A stretch of DNA of 64,000 nt from positions 7,515 through 71,514 of the forward strand of contig DATEHG010000069.1 in assembly GCA_035279705.1 (NCBI GenBank). Reading direction: 5' to 3'. This DNA is from DATEHG01 sp035279705. GTDB lineage: Bacteria > Gemmatimonadota > Gemmatimonadetes > Gemmatimonadales > GWC2-71-9. This document shows positions 32,851-42,032 of the stretch, piece by piece (the stretch's first letter is position 1; each line of letters starts with the position of its first letter). The notes beneath the pieces are model-generated. The model searched no databases, was not told the DNA's origin, and saw nothing but the letters and a program-made list of their open reading frames with translations. The position numbers were made by a program, and so were the translations under genes.

Positions 32851-33752
32851 GCCTCGAACCGCATGCCGTCATCCCCCACGACCCAGCCGGCAGCCTCGAC
32901 TGCCGTGCGTTCCTGCGACCGCTCGACCAGGACCGGATTGCTGTTGTTGATGTGAGTGTAGACCCGCCGGGACGGCGCGAGCGGTGTCACGATATCGAGG
33001 CTTCCACCGGTGCCACTCATCGGCAGATGCCCCATGGCAGCCGCGGGACGGTCACTGATGCCGAGATCCATCAGCTCGCGCTCGGACCAGAAGGTGCCGT
33101 CGAAGAGGAGCAGCGTCGCATTCCCGAGGCGCTCACGCAAATCGGCGTCGACACCGCCGCACCCCGGCACGAACAGGAGCCGGGCCCGGTTCGGGCCGCG
33201 GACGTCGAGGCCCACCGTGTGGCCGGGCAGATCACGACGGGCAAAGCGGGGCGGATCGCCCGGAACCCCGAACGCCTCCGCGATAAGACCGCTGGGCGCG
33301 CCGTCGCGCAGCAGCAGTGGTACCGCCTGGCCGAGGCCAAGCTCGTGCCAGCGGACCGCCGCAAAGGCGCTGGTGACCGGCAGCAGCCGCGAATCCTCCT
33401 CGAGCACCGCCTTGACCGCGCCGGTCGACCACAGCTGGAGGGTTCTCGCTTCGCGCAGCAGCGCCAGGCCCATCGTGTGGTCGAGCTCGGCGTCGGTGGT
33501 GACAACGCCTTCGAACCCCGCGTGCCGGACACCCTCGGGGATTCCGTTCTGCAGGCGCCCGAGCTGGTCGCGGACATCCGGTGAGGCGTTGAGCAGGAAC
33601 CAGTGACGGCCGTCGGCGCTCACCGCCGCCGACGACTGGCTGCGGGGGTGGGCGCGCGCAGGATCGGCCCGGCCGATGCGGCAGACCGGGCACCAGCAAT
33701 TCCACTGGGGAAATCCGCCGCCTGCCGCGGTTCCGAGCAGGATGACGTGCAT
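32847..33752 (-). CDS. pqqB: PQQ biosynthesis protein PqqB
   Basis: 301 aa, metallo-beta-lactamase fold. The family start MHVILLGTAAGGGFPQWNCWCPVC (trimmed here) with clustered cysteines is present, then NASPDVRDQL, the altered metal motif DAELDHTMGL, LLFDGTFWSERE and MGHLPMSGTGG, ending in HINNSNPVL. PqqB is the iron-dependent hydroxylase acting on the cross-linked peptide tyrosine. Here it is not with pqqA-C-D-E but heads an overlapping four-gene operon with three regulators, four kilobases upstream of pqqA. Confidence 0.95.
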   Translation of the reverse strand: MHVILLGTAAGGGFPQWNCWCPVCRIGRADPARAHPRSQSSAAVSADGRHWFLLNASPDVRDQLGRLQNGIPEGVRHAGFEGVVTTDAELDHTMGLALLREARTLQLWSTGAVKAVLEEDSRLLPVTSAFAAVRWHELGLGQAVPLLLRDGAPSGLIAEAFGVPGDPPRFARRDLPGHTVGLDVRGPNRARLLFVPGCGGVDADLRERLGNATLLLFDGTFWSERELMDLGISDRPAAAMGHLPMSGTGGSLDIVTPLAPSRRVYTHINNSNPVLVERSQERTAVEAAGWVVGDDGMRFEA

Positions 33753-33788
33753 GGCTGAAGAAAGGGGCCGCCCCGCGCGGGGCGCAAG

Positions 33789-36746
33789 TCAATCCCGGAT
33801 GGTCTGGTGCGGCGCGCTGGTGCGAGACTGCGGACTGCCGGGGGGGCCGTTGAGCAGTTCGCGCACCTTGAGGCGGAGCGACTCGGGCGTGAACGGCTTC
33901 TGCATGAAACCATACCCCGCACGATCCTCCCGGCGCACCAGGTCATCGGGGCTGTAACCCGAGATGAAGAGCACTCGCAGCCCGGGAAGCGTGGTGGAGA
34001 GCTCCGCCGCGAGGTCGGGTCCACGAAGGCCCGGCATCACCACGTCGGTCACGAGCAGCGCGATCGATTCCCGATGCACCGTGGCGAGACGCCGGGCTTC
34101 GGATGCTTCAGCGGCTTCGAGAACGCGATAGCCTGCCGAACTCAGGGTGCGCTGGGCCACGGCGCGAACCGGTGCCTCGTCTTCCACCAGCAGGATGGTT
34201 TCGTGGCCGCCCTGGATCCGCGGCGCCTCGACCGGCCGGTCGCCGGACTCTTCGGGTCCGGTCGCGGGAAGACGGACTCGTACGATCGTGCCGCTGCCCG
34301 GGCTGCTCTCCAGTTCGATGGAGCCGCCCGCCTGCTGCACGATGCCGTAGACGGTGGCTAGGCCGAGGCCCGTGCCGCGGCCCAGCTCCTTGGTCGTGAA
34401 GAAGGGCTCGAACGCCCGGGCCTGGACCTCCGGTCCCATGCCGACGCCGGTGTCCTCCACCGTGAGGAGCACGGCGGGCTGGGTTTCGGCGCCGACCGTG
34501 CGCGTGTGACTGGTCCGGATGGTCAGGGTCCCGCCCCGTGGCATCGCGTCGCGCGAGTTGACCGCCAGATTCATCACGACCTGTTCCAGGTGTCCCGGGT
34601 CGGCCAGGACCCAGGCGCCGGAGCGTTCCAGGTGCGTCACCAGCTTGATCTCCTCGCCCAGCAGGCGACGGAGCAGGTGCGACATCTGGGTGAGCAGGGC
34701 GTTGAGTTCCACCGGCCGCGGCTGCGCCGACTGGCGGCGGCTGAAGGTGAGCAGCTGCCGGGTGAGGCTCGCTCCCCGCTGCGCCGCGGTCTCGATCTCG
34801 CGGGCCTCGTTCCGCAGCGGCGAGCCGTCGGGCAGGTCCTCGGCCAGCAGCGCCGCCGTGCCCAGGATCGCGGTGAGGAGGTTGTTGAAGTCGTGCGCGA
34901 TTCCGCCCGCAAGGAGGCCCACCGCCTCCAGCTTCTGTGACTGGCGCAGCTGATCCTCCAGCCGGCGGCGCTCGACTTCCGCCGCCAGTCGCTCGGTGAT
35001 GTCGCGCATGTGGCAGATGACGCCGGCGCCTGCCGGCGTGGGCTCGAGCGAAGAACCCACCAGCTCGGTGACCGCCCATCCGCCGTCCTGCCGGTGGATC
35101 CGCATGATCGCGGTGACCGCGCCGTTCGCTTCCCGCGTGGCCCGCGACAGCGCCGCCGCCGCGGTCTTGCGATCCTCGATGTGAACAAGATCCAGCACCG
35201 GACGCCCCTTGAGCGTTTCGGGGGCGTAACCGGTGAGGCGCTGCGTGGAGGGGCTGGCGAACTGGATCACCAGTCCGGGATCCAGCAGGACGATGGCATC
35301 GCTGGCGTGCTGCACGATCGAGCGGAAATACGCCTCGCTTCGGGCCAGCGCCTGCTCCGAGGCTACGCGGTTCGAAATGTCAGTGAACGCGATGACCGCT
35401 CCCTCGGACCGGCCGTCGCGGACCAGCGGCGTGGCCTGGAACTCGATCGGAAAACCTCGGCCGGCGCGATCCCAGAACCAGTCACGGCCCGACAGCACAC
35501 TTCCCTCGGTACGGACCTGCACCATGGGGCAGGTCTCCGGCGGATAGGGCGACCCGTCCGCATGCGAATGGTGGAACAGGGCGTGCGCATCGTGACCGAT
35601 CAGCTCCTGGGGGGCCCGGAAGCCCAGCATCTGTGCCGCCGCCGGATTGGCAAACATGATCCGCCCCGCTGCGTCGAGCCCGTAGATCCCCTCCGCGGTG
35701 GAATCGAGCAGGCTCCGCACCTGGCCCTCCGAGGTGCGTACCTGGTGCAGCAGTTCCGTCAGCGTCTGCCGGTTCCACCACTCGAGGCCCCAGGTGAGTC
35801 CCACCAGCACCACGGCCTGGATCACCAGGTACGGCCACAGGTCGACGGCGAGATTGTCCCGCAGCAACCACCCCGCGACCACGACCGCCAGCATGGCCAG
35901 GGCCGGGATCGTGAGCTCGAACGCCCGGGGGCGCTCGCGACGGATCGGGTATTCCGCGCCCGCTGCCGCCGGCTCAGGTTGCGTCGCCGCATCGGCCCAG
36001 GCCGCCCAGAACGTGCACGCCAGCAGCACCAGCCAGAGGGGGGCTGTGACGTAGTTGGGAATCTTGGTGGGGGAGAGCAGCTGGATCGGATAGGTCGAGC
36101 GGGCCAGGAAGTCGACGGCGACTCCGGCGACAAGCACCCGGAGCGGAAGCCCCGGCGTGCGGTCCTCGAGCCAGATGGTGAGCAGTCCGAAGATCAGCGC
36201 GGTGACGGCCAGCGCCGGATACAGAATGGCGGCGCCGATCTGGAGCGGATCGAAGCCGCGCTGGCTCATCGGCGCGGCGAACACGAAGGTGTTCACCATG
36301 CCCGCCGAGCAGACCAGGATGCCGAGATAGTACAGCTGCCGGACCGTGACGCGGCGGGATGGCGCGGCGGGCCGGAAGGCGACGAAGCCCGCGATGTAGC
36401 AGGCGGGCACGAGCAGATAGAAGAAGTCGGCGGCGGTGGGAAAGGGCCAGTAGCGGTGCTGGACGAGCTCGAACCAGTCCCACACGAGCATGCCCAGGCC
36501 GAACACCGCACTGCCGGCGCCGAAGCAGCTCCAGGCAAATCGGAGATGCGGAGTCGTGTGCTGGCGGGCGGTCAGCCAGGCCCGGGTGGCCGCGGCGATG
36601 GCGGCCAGGGTCCAGAAGAGATCGACCCAGAGAGAAAACCGGGACCGCGTGTCCCACAGGAAGTAGCCGCCGACGGTGAAGGCGGCCACATAGATCAGCG
36701 AGCCGGCTGCGACCAGCCACCGGGTCCGCCTCGGGTCCACCCCCAT
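33789..36746 (-). CDS. Hybrid sensor kinase: membrane domain, two PAS, HisKA/HATPase, receiver
   Basis: 985 aa from ATG 36746, which has GGAGG nine bases upstream; a GTG 39 bp earlier has no such spacing. Residues 10-300 hold about eight hydrophobic helices, a membrane sensory module. PAS domains at about 330-450 (GIYGLDAAGRIMFANPAAAQML) and 465-580 (AIVLLDPGLVIQFASPSTQRL). HisKA His is in GGIAHDFNNLLTAILG; HATPase follows. A C-terminal receiver has Asp in LLVTDVVMPGL. It ends 36 bp before pqqB on the same strand, so it may be read through into the pqqB-regulator operon. Confidence 0.93.
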   Translation of the reverse strand: MGVDPRRTRWLVAAGSLIYVAAFTVGGYFLWDTRSRFSLWVDLFWTLAAIAAATRAWLTARQHTTPHLRFAWSCFGAGSAVFGLGMLVWDWFELVQHRYWPFPTAADFFYLLVPACYIAGFVAFRPAAPSRRVTVRQLYYLGILVCSAGMVNTFVFAAPMSQRGFDPLQIGAAILYPALAVTALIFGLLTIWLEDRTPGLPLRVLVAGVAVDFLARSTYPIQLLSPTKIPNYVTAPLWLVLLACTFWAAWADAATQPEPAAAGAEYPIRRERPRAFELTIPALAMLAVVVAGWLLRDNLAVDLWPYLVIQAVVLVGLTWGLEWWNRQTLTELLHQVRTSEGQVRSLLDSTAEGIYGLDAAGRIMFANPAAAQMLGFRAPQELIGHDAHALFHHSHADGSPYPPETCPMVQVRTEGSVLSGRDWFWDRAGRGFPIEFQATPLVRDGRSEGAVIAFTDISNRVASEQALARSEAYFRSIVQHASDAIVLLDPGLVIQFASPSTQRLTGYAPETLKGRPVLDLVHIEDRKTAAAALSRATREANGAVTAIMRIHRQDGGWAVTELVGSSLEPTPAGAGVICHMRDITERLAAEVERRRLEDQLRQSQKLEAVGLLAGGIAHDFNNLLTAILGTAALLAEDLPDGSPLRNEAREIETAAQRGASLTRQLLTFSRRQSAQPRPVELNALLTQMSHLLRRLLGEEIKLVTHLERSGAWVLADPGHLEQVVMNLAVNSRDAMPRGGTLTIRTSHTRTVGAETQPAVLLTVEDTGVGMGPEVQARAFEPFFTTKELGRGTGLGLATVYGIVQQAGGSIELESSPGSGTIVRVRLPATGPEESGDRPVEAPRIQGGHETILLVEDEAPVRAVAQRTLSSAGYRVLEAAEASEARRLATVHRESIALLVTDVVMPGLRGPDLAAELSTTLPGLRVLFISGYSPDDLVRREDRAGYGFMQKPFTPESLRLKVRELLNGPPGSPQSRTSAPHQTIRD

Positions 36747-36833
36747 TGCCGCAGTCCTCCCCCGCTCCGGGTTCGACCTCGACACTCCGACTGATCCTAC
36801 CGCGCCCGCGGCGCGGCGCCAGCCCCGGAGGTC

Positions 36834-38420
36834 CTAGTGGGCCGCACCCCCGCCGCTGCGGACGCGCCCGGTCTTGAAGAGCAGCAGCAGCGGAAGCGAG
36901 AGGATGAAGGTGGCACCCATGATCAGGAAGACCTTTTCGAACGCGATCATCGAGGCCTGGCGCTCGACCCGGAAGTCGAGCACCGCCATGGCCCGCTGAT
37001 GCGCCAGCGAAATATCCGCCCCGAGGGCCTGGAACCGGCGGGTCAGCCCGTCGACCAGCGGCTGGACCTGCGGAGCCGCGGTTTCGACGTGGGTCCTGAG
37101 CGCCTCGCGGGCATTCTCCCGGAACCGGGTGATGAGCGTGGCCGAGATGGCGATCCCGAAACTGCCGCCGAGCTGGCGGCTCAGGTTGTAGAGGCCCGTG
37201 CCCTGCGGAATCCGCCCCGGCGCGAGGTTGGCCACCGCGACGCCGGTGAGCGGAACGAAGATGAACCCGAGGCCGGTGCCGCGGAGAATCATCGGCAGCA
37301 GGAGATCGGCCGTACCCGAGTCCGTGGTGAGGTGGGCGTGCAGCCACATCGACCAGCCGAACAGTCCCACGCCGAACACGATCATGGCCCGGGCGTCCAC
37401 CTTGTTCCCCAGCCGGCCGACCACGGCCATCGTCACGGCGCTCGCAATGGCGCCCGGCAGGATGACCCGGCCGGTGTCCCAGGCTCCGAAGCCGAGCAAT
37501 GACTGCAGGAACACCGGCAGGACGAACACGCTGGAATAGAGCGCAAAGCCCAGGACGGCGCCGAAGATGACGGCGGCCGCAAGCTGCCGGTCCTTGAGGA
37601 TGTGAAGGTCCACCACCGGGTGCTCGGTGCGGAGCTCGTGCCAGATGAACAGCACGATGCTGGCGCCCGCCACGATCGTCTCGGCCAGGATTTCCTTCGA
37701 CGCAAACCAGTCCTTCGACTCACCCCGCTCGAGCAGGATCTGCAGCGCGCCGATGCCCAGGATGAGGAGCCCCAGGCCGATCCAGTCGACCGACTCGCCC
37801 CGTTCCACCTGGTGCGCCGGCTCCGGCACATAGCGCCAGGTCATCATGGCGGCCAGGGCGCCGAGCGGAAGATTGATGTAGAAGATCCAGGGCCAGGAAA
37901 AGTTGTCGGTCAGCCAGCCGCCGAGCGTGGGGCCCAGCGTGGGGCCGACCATCACGCCCATGCCGAAGATGGCCATGGCCTCTCCGCGCTCCTCGACCGG
38001 GAAGACGTCGAACAGAATGGCCTGGGCCGTCGAGATCAGGGCTCCGCCCCCCAGCCCCTGGATGACCCGCCACCCCACCAACCCTTCGAGGGTGTGCGCG
38101 TGACCGCAGAAGAAGGAGGCGGTGGTGAAGAGAATGATCGAGCCGGTGTAGTAGTTCCGCCGGCCGAACCGGTCGGCGAACCAGCTGGTCACCGGCAGCA
38201 CGATCACGTTGGCCACGATGTAGCCGGTACTCACCCAGGCGATCTCGTCCAGCGTGGCGCCGAGATTCCCCATCATGTGCGGGATGGCGACGTTCACGAT
38301 GCTGGTGTCCACCAGCTCGAGCACGCTCGCCATCACCACCGCAATGGCGATGATGTAGCGGGCCTGGTAGACCGCGTCGCGATCGACGACGCGTCGGGCG
38401 GGGAGGACCAGCGTGGCCAC
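36834..38420 (-). CDS. DHA2-family multidrug MFS transporter, EmrB-like
   Basis: 528 aa with 14 predicted transmembrane helices. Motif D1/A region: LDTSIVN-like LVDTSIVNVAIPHMMGNLG and WFADRFGRR. GWRVIQGLGGGAL and MVGPTLGPTLGGWL (motif C of antiporters) are characteristic of the EmrB/QacA subfamily. It exports drugs by proton antiport and works with the adjacent HlyD-type adaptor and TolC-type channel. The order TetR-TolC-EmrA-EmrB on the minus strand forms one operon with tiny gaps. Confidence 0.94.
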   Translation of the reverse strand: MATLVLPARRVVDRDAVYQARYIIAIAVVMASVLELVDTSIVNVAIPHMMGNLGATLDEIAWVSTGYIVANVIVLPVTSWFADRFGRRNYYTGSIILFTTASFFCGHAHTLEGLVGWRVIQGLGGGALISTAQAILFDVFPVEERGEAMAIFGMGVMVGPTLGPTLGGWLTDNFSWPWIFYINLPLGALAAMMTWRYVPEPAHQVERGESVDWIGLGLLILGIGALQILLERGESKDWFASKEILAETIVAGASIVLFIWHELRTEHPVVDLHILKDRQLAAAVIFGAVLGFALYSSVFVLPVFLQSLLGFGAWDTGRVILPGAIASAVTMAVVGRLGNKVDARAMIVFGVGLFGWSMWLHAHLTTDSGTADLLLPMILRGTGLGFIFVPLTGVAVANLAPGRIPQGTGLYNLSRQLGGSFGIAISATLITRFRENAREALRTHVETAAPQVQPLVDGLTRRFQALGADISLAHQRAMAVLDFRVERQASMIAFEKVFLIMGATFILSLPLLLLFKTGRVRSGGGAAH

Positions 38421-38424
38421 GGAA

Positions 38425-39537
38425 CTACCGGGTCTTGATGGTCACGACCACGGACATGCCGGGCCGGAGCGGGAACCTGGGATCGGCATGATCCACCGCG
38501 ATCCGCACCGGCACCCGCTGCACCACCTTGGTGAAGTTGCCGGTGGCGTTGTCGGGCGGCAGCAGCGCGAAGCGGGCGCCGGTCGCCGGGCTGATGCTCT
38601 CGACGTGCCCCTGGAACTCCTTGTCGGGGTACGCGTCCACCTTGAACGTGGCCGCGTCCCCCGGGGTCACGTTCTCGATCTCGGTTTCCTTCAGGTTGGC
38701 CGTGACCCAGATGGTGTCCGCCGGCAGCAGCGACATCATCGTCTGACCCGGTGAAACCAGTCCGCCCACTTCCACCGTGCGCCGGGCCACGACACCGTTG
38801 GCCGGCGCCGTGACCACCGCGAAGCTGAGCTGGAGTCTGGCATTCGCCACGTTGGCCTCGGCCGCAACCAGGCGGGCATCCGCCACCCGGGCCCCCGCGG
38901 AGTAGGCGGTGACCTGCTGCTGGCTCGCGGCCGCGCTCTTCTTGATCGCCTCGAGATTGGCCGCGGCCGCGTCGGCCGTGGCCTGGGCCCCGTCGAGCTG
39001 CTGCGCCGAAATGATCTGGCGCGCGGCCAGCGTCTTGTACCGCTCCAGGTCCGCCTGCGCCTTGCGCGAGTTGGCCTCGGCGGCGGCGATGGAGCTCTGC
39101 ATGCTGGCGGCCTGGGCCTCGCTCGCCCCGAGCTGCGCCGCGGCCTGCCCCGTGCCCTTGCCATGTCCGGCCTGCGCCGCGGCGAGTTCGGCCTCCGCCT
39201 GGCGGAGCTTCACCTCGAGATCACGGTGATCGAGCACGACGAGCGTATCGCCCTGCTTGACCGGCTGGTTGTCGTCCACCCGTACCTCGGCCACGAAGGC
39301 CTGGATCCGGGCGGCGACCGGGGTGACGTGACCCTCGATCTGCGCGTTGTCGCTGGAGACCCGGTTCCGGGAAGCGAGGTACTGGCGCAGGCCCCATCCG
39401 GCGACGGCGAGGGCGAGCAGGCCGGCGATCAGAGCGGCCGGTGGCTTGCGCCGGGCCTTGGGCGCCGCCGGTACGGCGTCGCCCGCGGACTCGACGGTCA
39501 GCGGCTGGGGACGGGAAAGGGGAGTGGCCATGGTCAT
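38425..39537 (-). CDS. Membrane-fusion (HlyD/EmrA) adaptor protein
   Basis: 370 aa from ATG 39537; ATG 39531 is equally possible. One N-terminal membrane anchor (AALIAGLLALAVAGWGL), then the beta-barrel/lipoyl halves (IEGHVTPVAARIQAFVAEVRVDDNQPVKQGD and VVTAPANGVVARRTVEVGG) around a long alpha-helical hairpin rich in Ala/Gln (about residues 110-215). This is the EmrA architecture. It bridges the EmrB-like pump to the outer-membrane channel. It ends 4 bp before the EmrB-like gene. Confidence 0.94.
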   Translation of the reverse strand: MTMATPLSRPQPLTVESAGDAVPAAPKARRKPPAALIAGLLALAVAGWGLRQYLASRNRVSSDNAQIEGHVTPVAARIQAFVAEVRVDDNQPVKQGDTLVVLDHRDLEVKLRQAEAELAAAQAGHGKGTGQAAAQLGASEAQAASMQSSIAAAEANSRKAQADLERYKTLAARQIISAQQLDGAQATADAAAANLEAIKKSAAASQQQVTAYSAGARVADARLVAAEANVANARLQLSFAVVTAPANGVVARRTVEVGGLVSPGQTMMSLLPADTIWVTANLKETEIENVTPGDAATFKVDAYPDKEFQGHVESISPATGARFALLPPDNATGNFTKVVQRVPVRIAVDHADPRFPLRPGMSVVVTIKTR

Positions 39538-39550
39538 TCTCTCTTTCGTG

Positions 39551-40867
39551 CTATTGCAGGTCATCCAGGATGCCGAGCGCCCGGTAGGCACTCAGACGGG
39601 CGACACCGAGCGCGACTCGGGCCTGAATCAGAACGTCTCGCGACACCACCACACTTACCTGCGCGTTGCTGGTCTCGATGCTGCTGGCGATGCCGGCCTT
39701 GAACCGCTCGCCGGCCTGGTCCAGTTCCAGCGCTGCCAGGCGCAAACGATCCTGGGCCAGCCCCACCTGCTGCCGCGCCGCCTGCAGGTCCAGCAGCGCC
39801 TGGCGGGTTTCCGTTTCCACCTGGCGCTCGGCGTCATGCAGGCGCAACCGCTGGGCGTCCACCTTGGCATCCTGCTCGGAGGCGCGGGTCTGCCGCTTGA
39901 GTCCGTCGAAGATCGGCACCGACACCTGGACCCCTACGGCGTACGTCCCGCTCAGCCGGTCGAGCGTGTTGCCGCTCTGGGTGTACTGACCCATGGCGCC
40001 GATGCTGGGAAGGTTCTCGTACTTGATGGCCTTGAGGCTTCGCTCGGTGACTTCGAGCCGCTGCTGCTCGGCCATGACCTCGGTGCGATGCGCCAGCGCA
40101 AAGGCGACGGCACTGTCCGGATCGGACAGCACCGCATCGCCCGACGGCGCCAGCGAATCGGTCAATTCCACGGAGGCCGACGGCGGGAGGTCGAGCGCCC
40201 GGGCCAGTTCGAGCCTGCTCCGGTCCTTCAGGTTGCGGGCGATGACCAGCTGGGTCTTCACCGCGGCAAAGTTCACGCTGCTCCGGGTCGAATCGATCGG
40301 CGGGCTCACCCCGGTAAGCACCAGCTGGCGGGACTGATCCAGCAGGTCCGCCGCGATCACGCTGTCCGCCAGACGCGCCGTGACTGCCTCGGCGGAGCCC
40401 AGCGCACGGATGTAGGCGATGCCGGCAGTCACGGCGCCCTGCTCACCGGCGGTGCGGGCATCGAGACCGGCGGCCTTGACCGAGTCCGACGCCGCGTGAT
40501 TCCGGGCCCAGAGGCTCGCGTTGTAGATCGACTGCGTGGCCTGGACCTGGAAGGACCAGACATCGAACGGGTCGGTGATGCCCGTGACGCCGGGGAAACC
40601 GAACTCGTCGAAGTTGAGCGTCTGGTGCGCCACACGGGCATAGCCCCCGACCGTGGGCAGCAGGTCGCCCCGCTTCTGGCCCTGGCGGGCCTCGGCGATC
40701 TGCACATTGATCTGCGCCAGTTCGGCGCCGATGGCCTGCGTGCGTCCCAGCTTCACGGCCTCGATCAGCGACAGGCGCGAGGGCGTCAGGCTCGCGACCG
40801 GCACCTGCGCGGACAACGGCGCGGCGAGGAGCAGCGCGGAGAGAGCGAACTTCAACGGGCGGTGCAT
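39551..40867 (-). CDS. TolC/OprM-family outer-membrane efflux protein
   Basis: 438 aa with a signal peptide (MHRPLKFALSALLLAAPLSAQ). Two OEP repeats give the internally duplicated helical barrel: SLIEAVKLGRTQAIGAELAQINVQIAEARQGQKRGDLLP early and VSVPIFDGLKRQTRASEQDAKVDAQ late. It forms the trans-envelope exit duct for the EmrAB-like pump. It is located between the TetR gene (1 bp) and the adaptor gene (13 bp). Confidence 0.92.
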   Translation of the reverse strand: MHRPLKFALSALLLAAPLSAQVPVASLTPSRLSLIEAVKLGRTQAIGAELAQINVQIAEARQGQKRGDLLPTVGGYARVAHQTLNFDEFGFPGVTGITDPFDVWSFQVQATQSIYNASLWARNHAASDSVKAAGLDARTAGEQGAVTAGIAYIRALGSAEAVTARLADSVIAADLLDQSRQLVLTGVSPPIDSTRSSVNFAAVKTQLVIARNLKDRSRLELARALDLPPSASVELTDSLAPSGDAVLSDPDSAVAFALAHRTEVMAEQQRLEVTERSLKAIKYENLPSIGAMGQYTQSGNTLDRLSGTYAVGVQVSVPIFDGLKRQTRASEQDAKVDAQRLRLHDAERQVETETRQALLDLQAARQQVGLAQDRLRLAALELDQAGERFKAGIASSIETSNAQVSVVVSRDVLIQARVALGVARLSAYRALGILDDLQ

Positions 40868-40868
40868 G

Positions 40869-41543
40869 TCACTCCTTCGGGGCGCCGGGAGCGCCCGCCT
40901 TCAGTCCACGCAGCATGAGCTCGGAGACTCCATCGAATACCTCGGCGTCGCTGAACGTCACGCTGTCGAATTCCTTGAGGAACCGCTGATTGCTGGCCCA
41001 CTGCACCAGGGCGACGCAGATGGTCCGGCCGACCAGATCGGGATTCACCGGGGCGAATTCCCCGCTGCGGATGCCGCGCGAAATGACCTGGGAGACGATT
41101 TCCCGGGCGGGGATGACGACTTCACCGAAGTAGAAGCGGGCCAGCTCGGGAAAGTTGGTGATCTCCGAGTGCACCAGCCTGGACAGCCGGACCTTGCTCT
41201 CGTCCCGCATCCCGCGCCACAGCATGGCGATGATCTGGCGGAGCAGTGCTTCGCTCGTTCCCGTATGCTGCCGCACCGTTTCGCGGAACTGCGTGATCGC
41301 GGCGCCAACCTTGTTGCGCACCATCTCCTGGAAGAGCGCTTCCTTCGAATCGAAATAGAGGTAGACCGTTCCCTTGCTCACTCCCGCCTGGCGGGCCACA
41401 TCCTCGAGCCGCGTCCCCGCATAGCCACGCTCGCCGAAGACGAGCAGAGCCGCCTCGAGTATCTCGGTGGGCCGCTCATCGGGACGCCGCTGCCAGCGCG
41501 GCGAGCCCTCGTCGGTGGAGTTCAATTCGGTTTCGGCACTCAT
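40869..41543 (-). CDS. TetR-family repressor of the efflux operon
   Basis: 224 aa. The N-terminal HTH has the classic TetR pattern: ILEAALLVFGERGYAGTRLEDVARQAGVSKGTVYLYF. The C-terminal ligand/dimerisation domain is alpha-helical. It is the first gene of the operon and the stop is one base before the TolC-like gene, so repressor and pump are co-transcribed. An 18-bp perfect palindrome 14 bp upstream of the start codon is the likely operator, giving autoregulated, substrate-inducible efflux. Confidence 0.93.
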   Translation of the reverse strand: MSAETELNSTDEGSPRWQRRPDERPTEILEAALLVFGERGYAGTRLEDVARQAGVSKGTVYLYFDSKEALFQEMVRNKVGAAITQFRETVRQHTGTSEALLRQIIAMLWRGMRDESKVRLSRLVHSEITNFPELARFYFGEVVIPAREIVSQVISRGIRSGEFAPVNPDLVGRTICVALVQWASNQRFLKEFDSVTFSDAEVFDGVSELMLRGLKAGAPGAPKE

Positions 41544-41557
41544 CTCAGTCGCCTTTG

Positions 41558-41575
41558 TTACTGACGGGTCAGTAA
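41558..41575. promoter_or_regulatory. TetR operator upstream of the efflux operon
   Basis: TTACTGAC-GG-GTCAGTAA, a perfect 8-bp inverted repeat 14 bp before the TetR start. A second half copy (GGTCAGTAAC) occurs at 41609-41618, about 43 bp farther upstream, perhaps a weaker second site. Size and placement suit autorepression by the TetR-family protein. Confidence 0.8.
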
Positions 41576-42032
41576 GTTAACGAGCCGGATTTCCTTGTCA
41601 ACCCGCCGGTCAGTAACGGCAATGTATTGTGCTGTAACGGCTTAGTGTGGGTAGAATTCGGACAGACGAGCTAGGCTGAGGGGCTGGAGTCAGAAATCGA
41701 GAGACAGGCGGGCTCGAACGAAGGCGGGTCGAGAGCTACCTGAGCGTCGAACGGCCGGTGCGGGTGCAAAGACAGTGAGGATGGGAAACCGGACGCGCAC
41801 CAGCTGGATCGATCGTGCCCGGAGGGAGCCCTGTTCCTGACGCCGATCCGACCTGGCGACGCCGGCGGTTTGCGCCGCCGGACCGGCTCATTCCGCCCGT
41901 GTCGATTTGCGGCGCCGTTCGTCAACCCACTCCAGCAGCAGGGGTTGGCGCGCAGCTCGTGACGTGCAGTCTCTTGCTTGAGGGCTCGACAGTTCATATG
42001 TTGAGAGAACTCGCCGCCGGAGGCGCCGCTGC
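41576..42032. other. Intergenic region upstream of efflux operon and TPR gene
   Basis: About 460 bp between divergent genes. It holds the promoter of the TetR operon, the half operator at 41609-41618, and an A/T-richer stretch GGCAATGTATTGTGCTGTAACGG. The rest shows open frames on both strands, but without ribosome-binding sites or a convincing protein, so no gene is called. Confidence 0.45.

Noticed and set aside
41671..41997. 108-codon minus-strand frame in the spacer upstream of the TPR gene
   Set aside because: No ribosome-binding site, signal or domain; composition looks like non-coding sequence.
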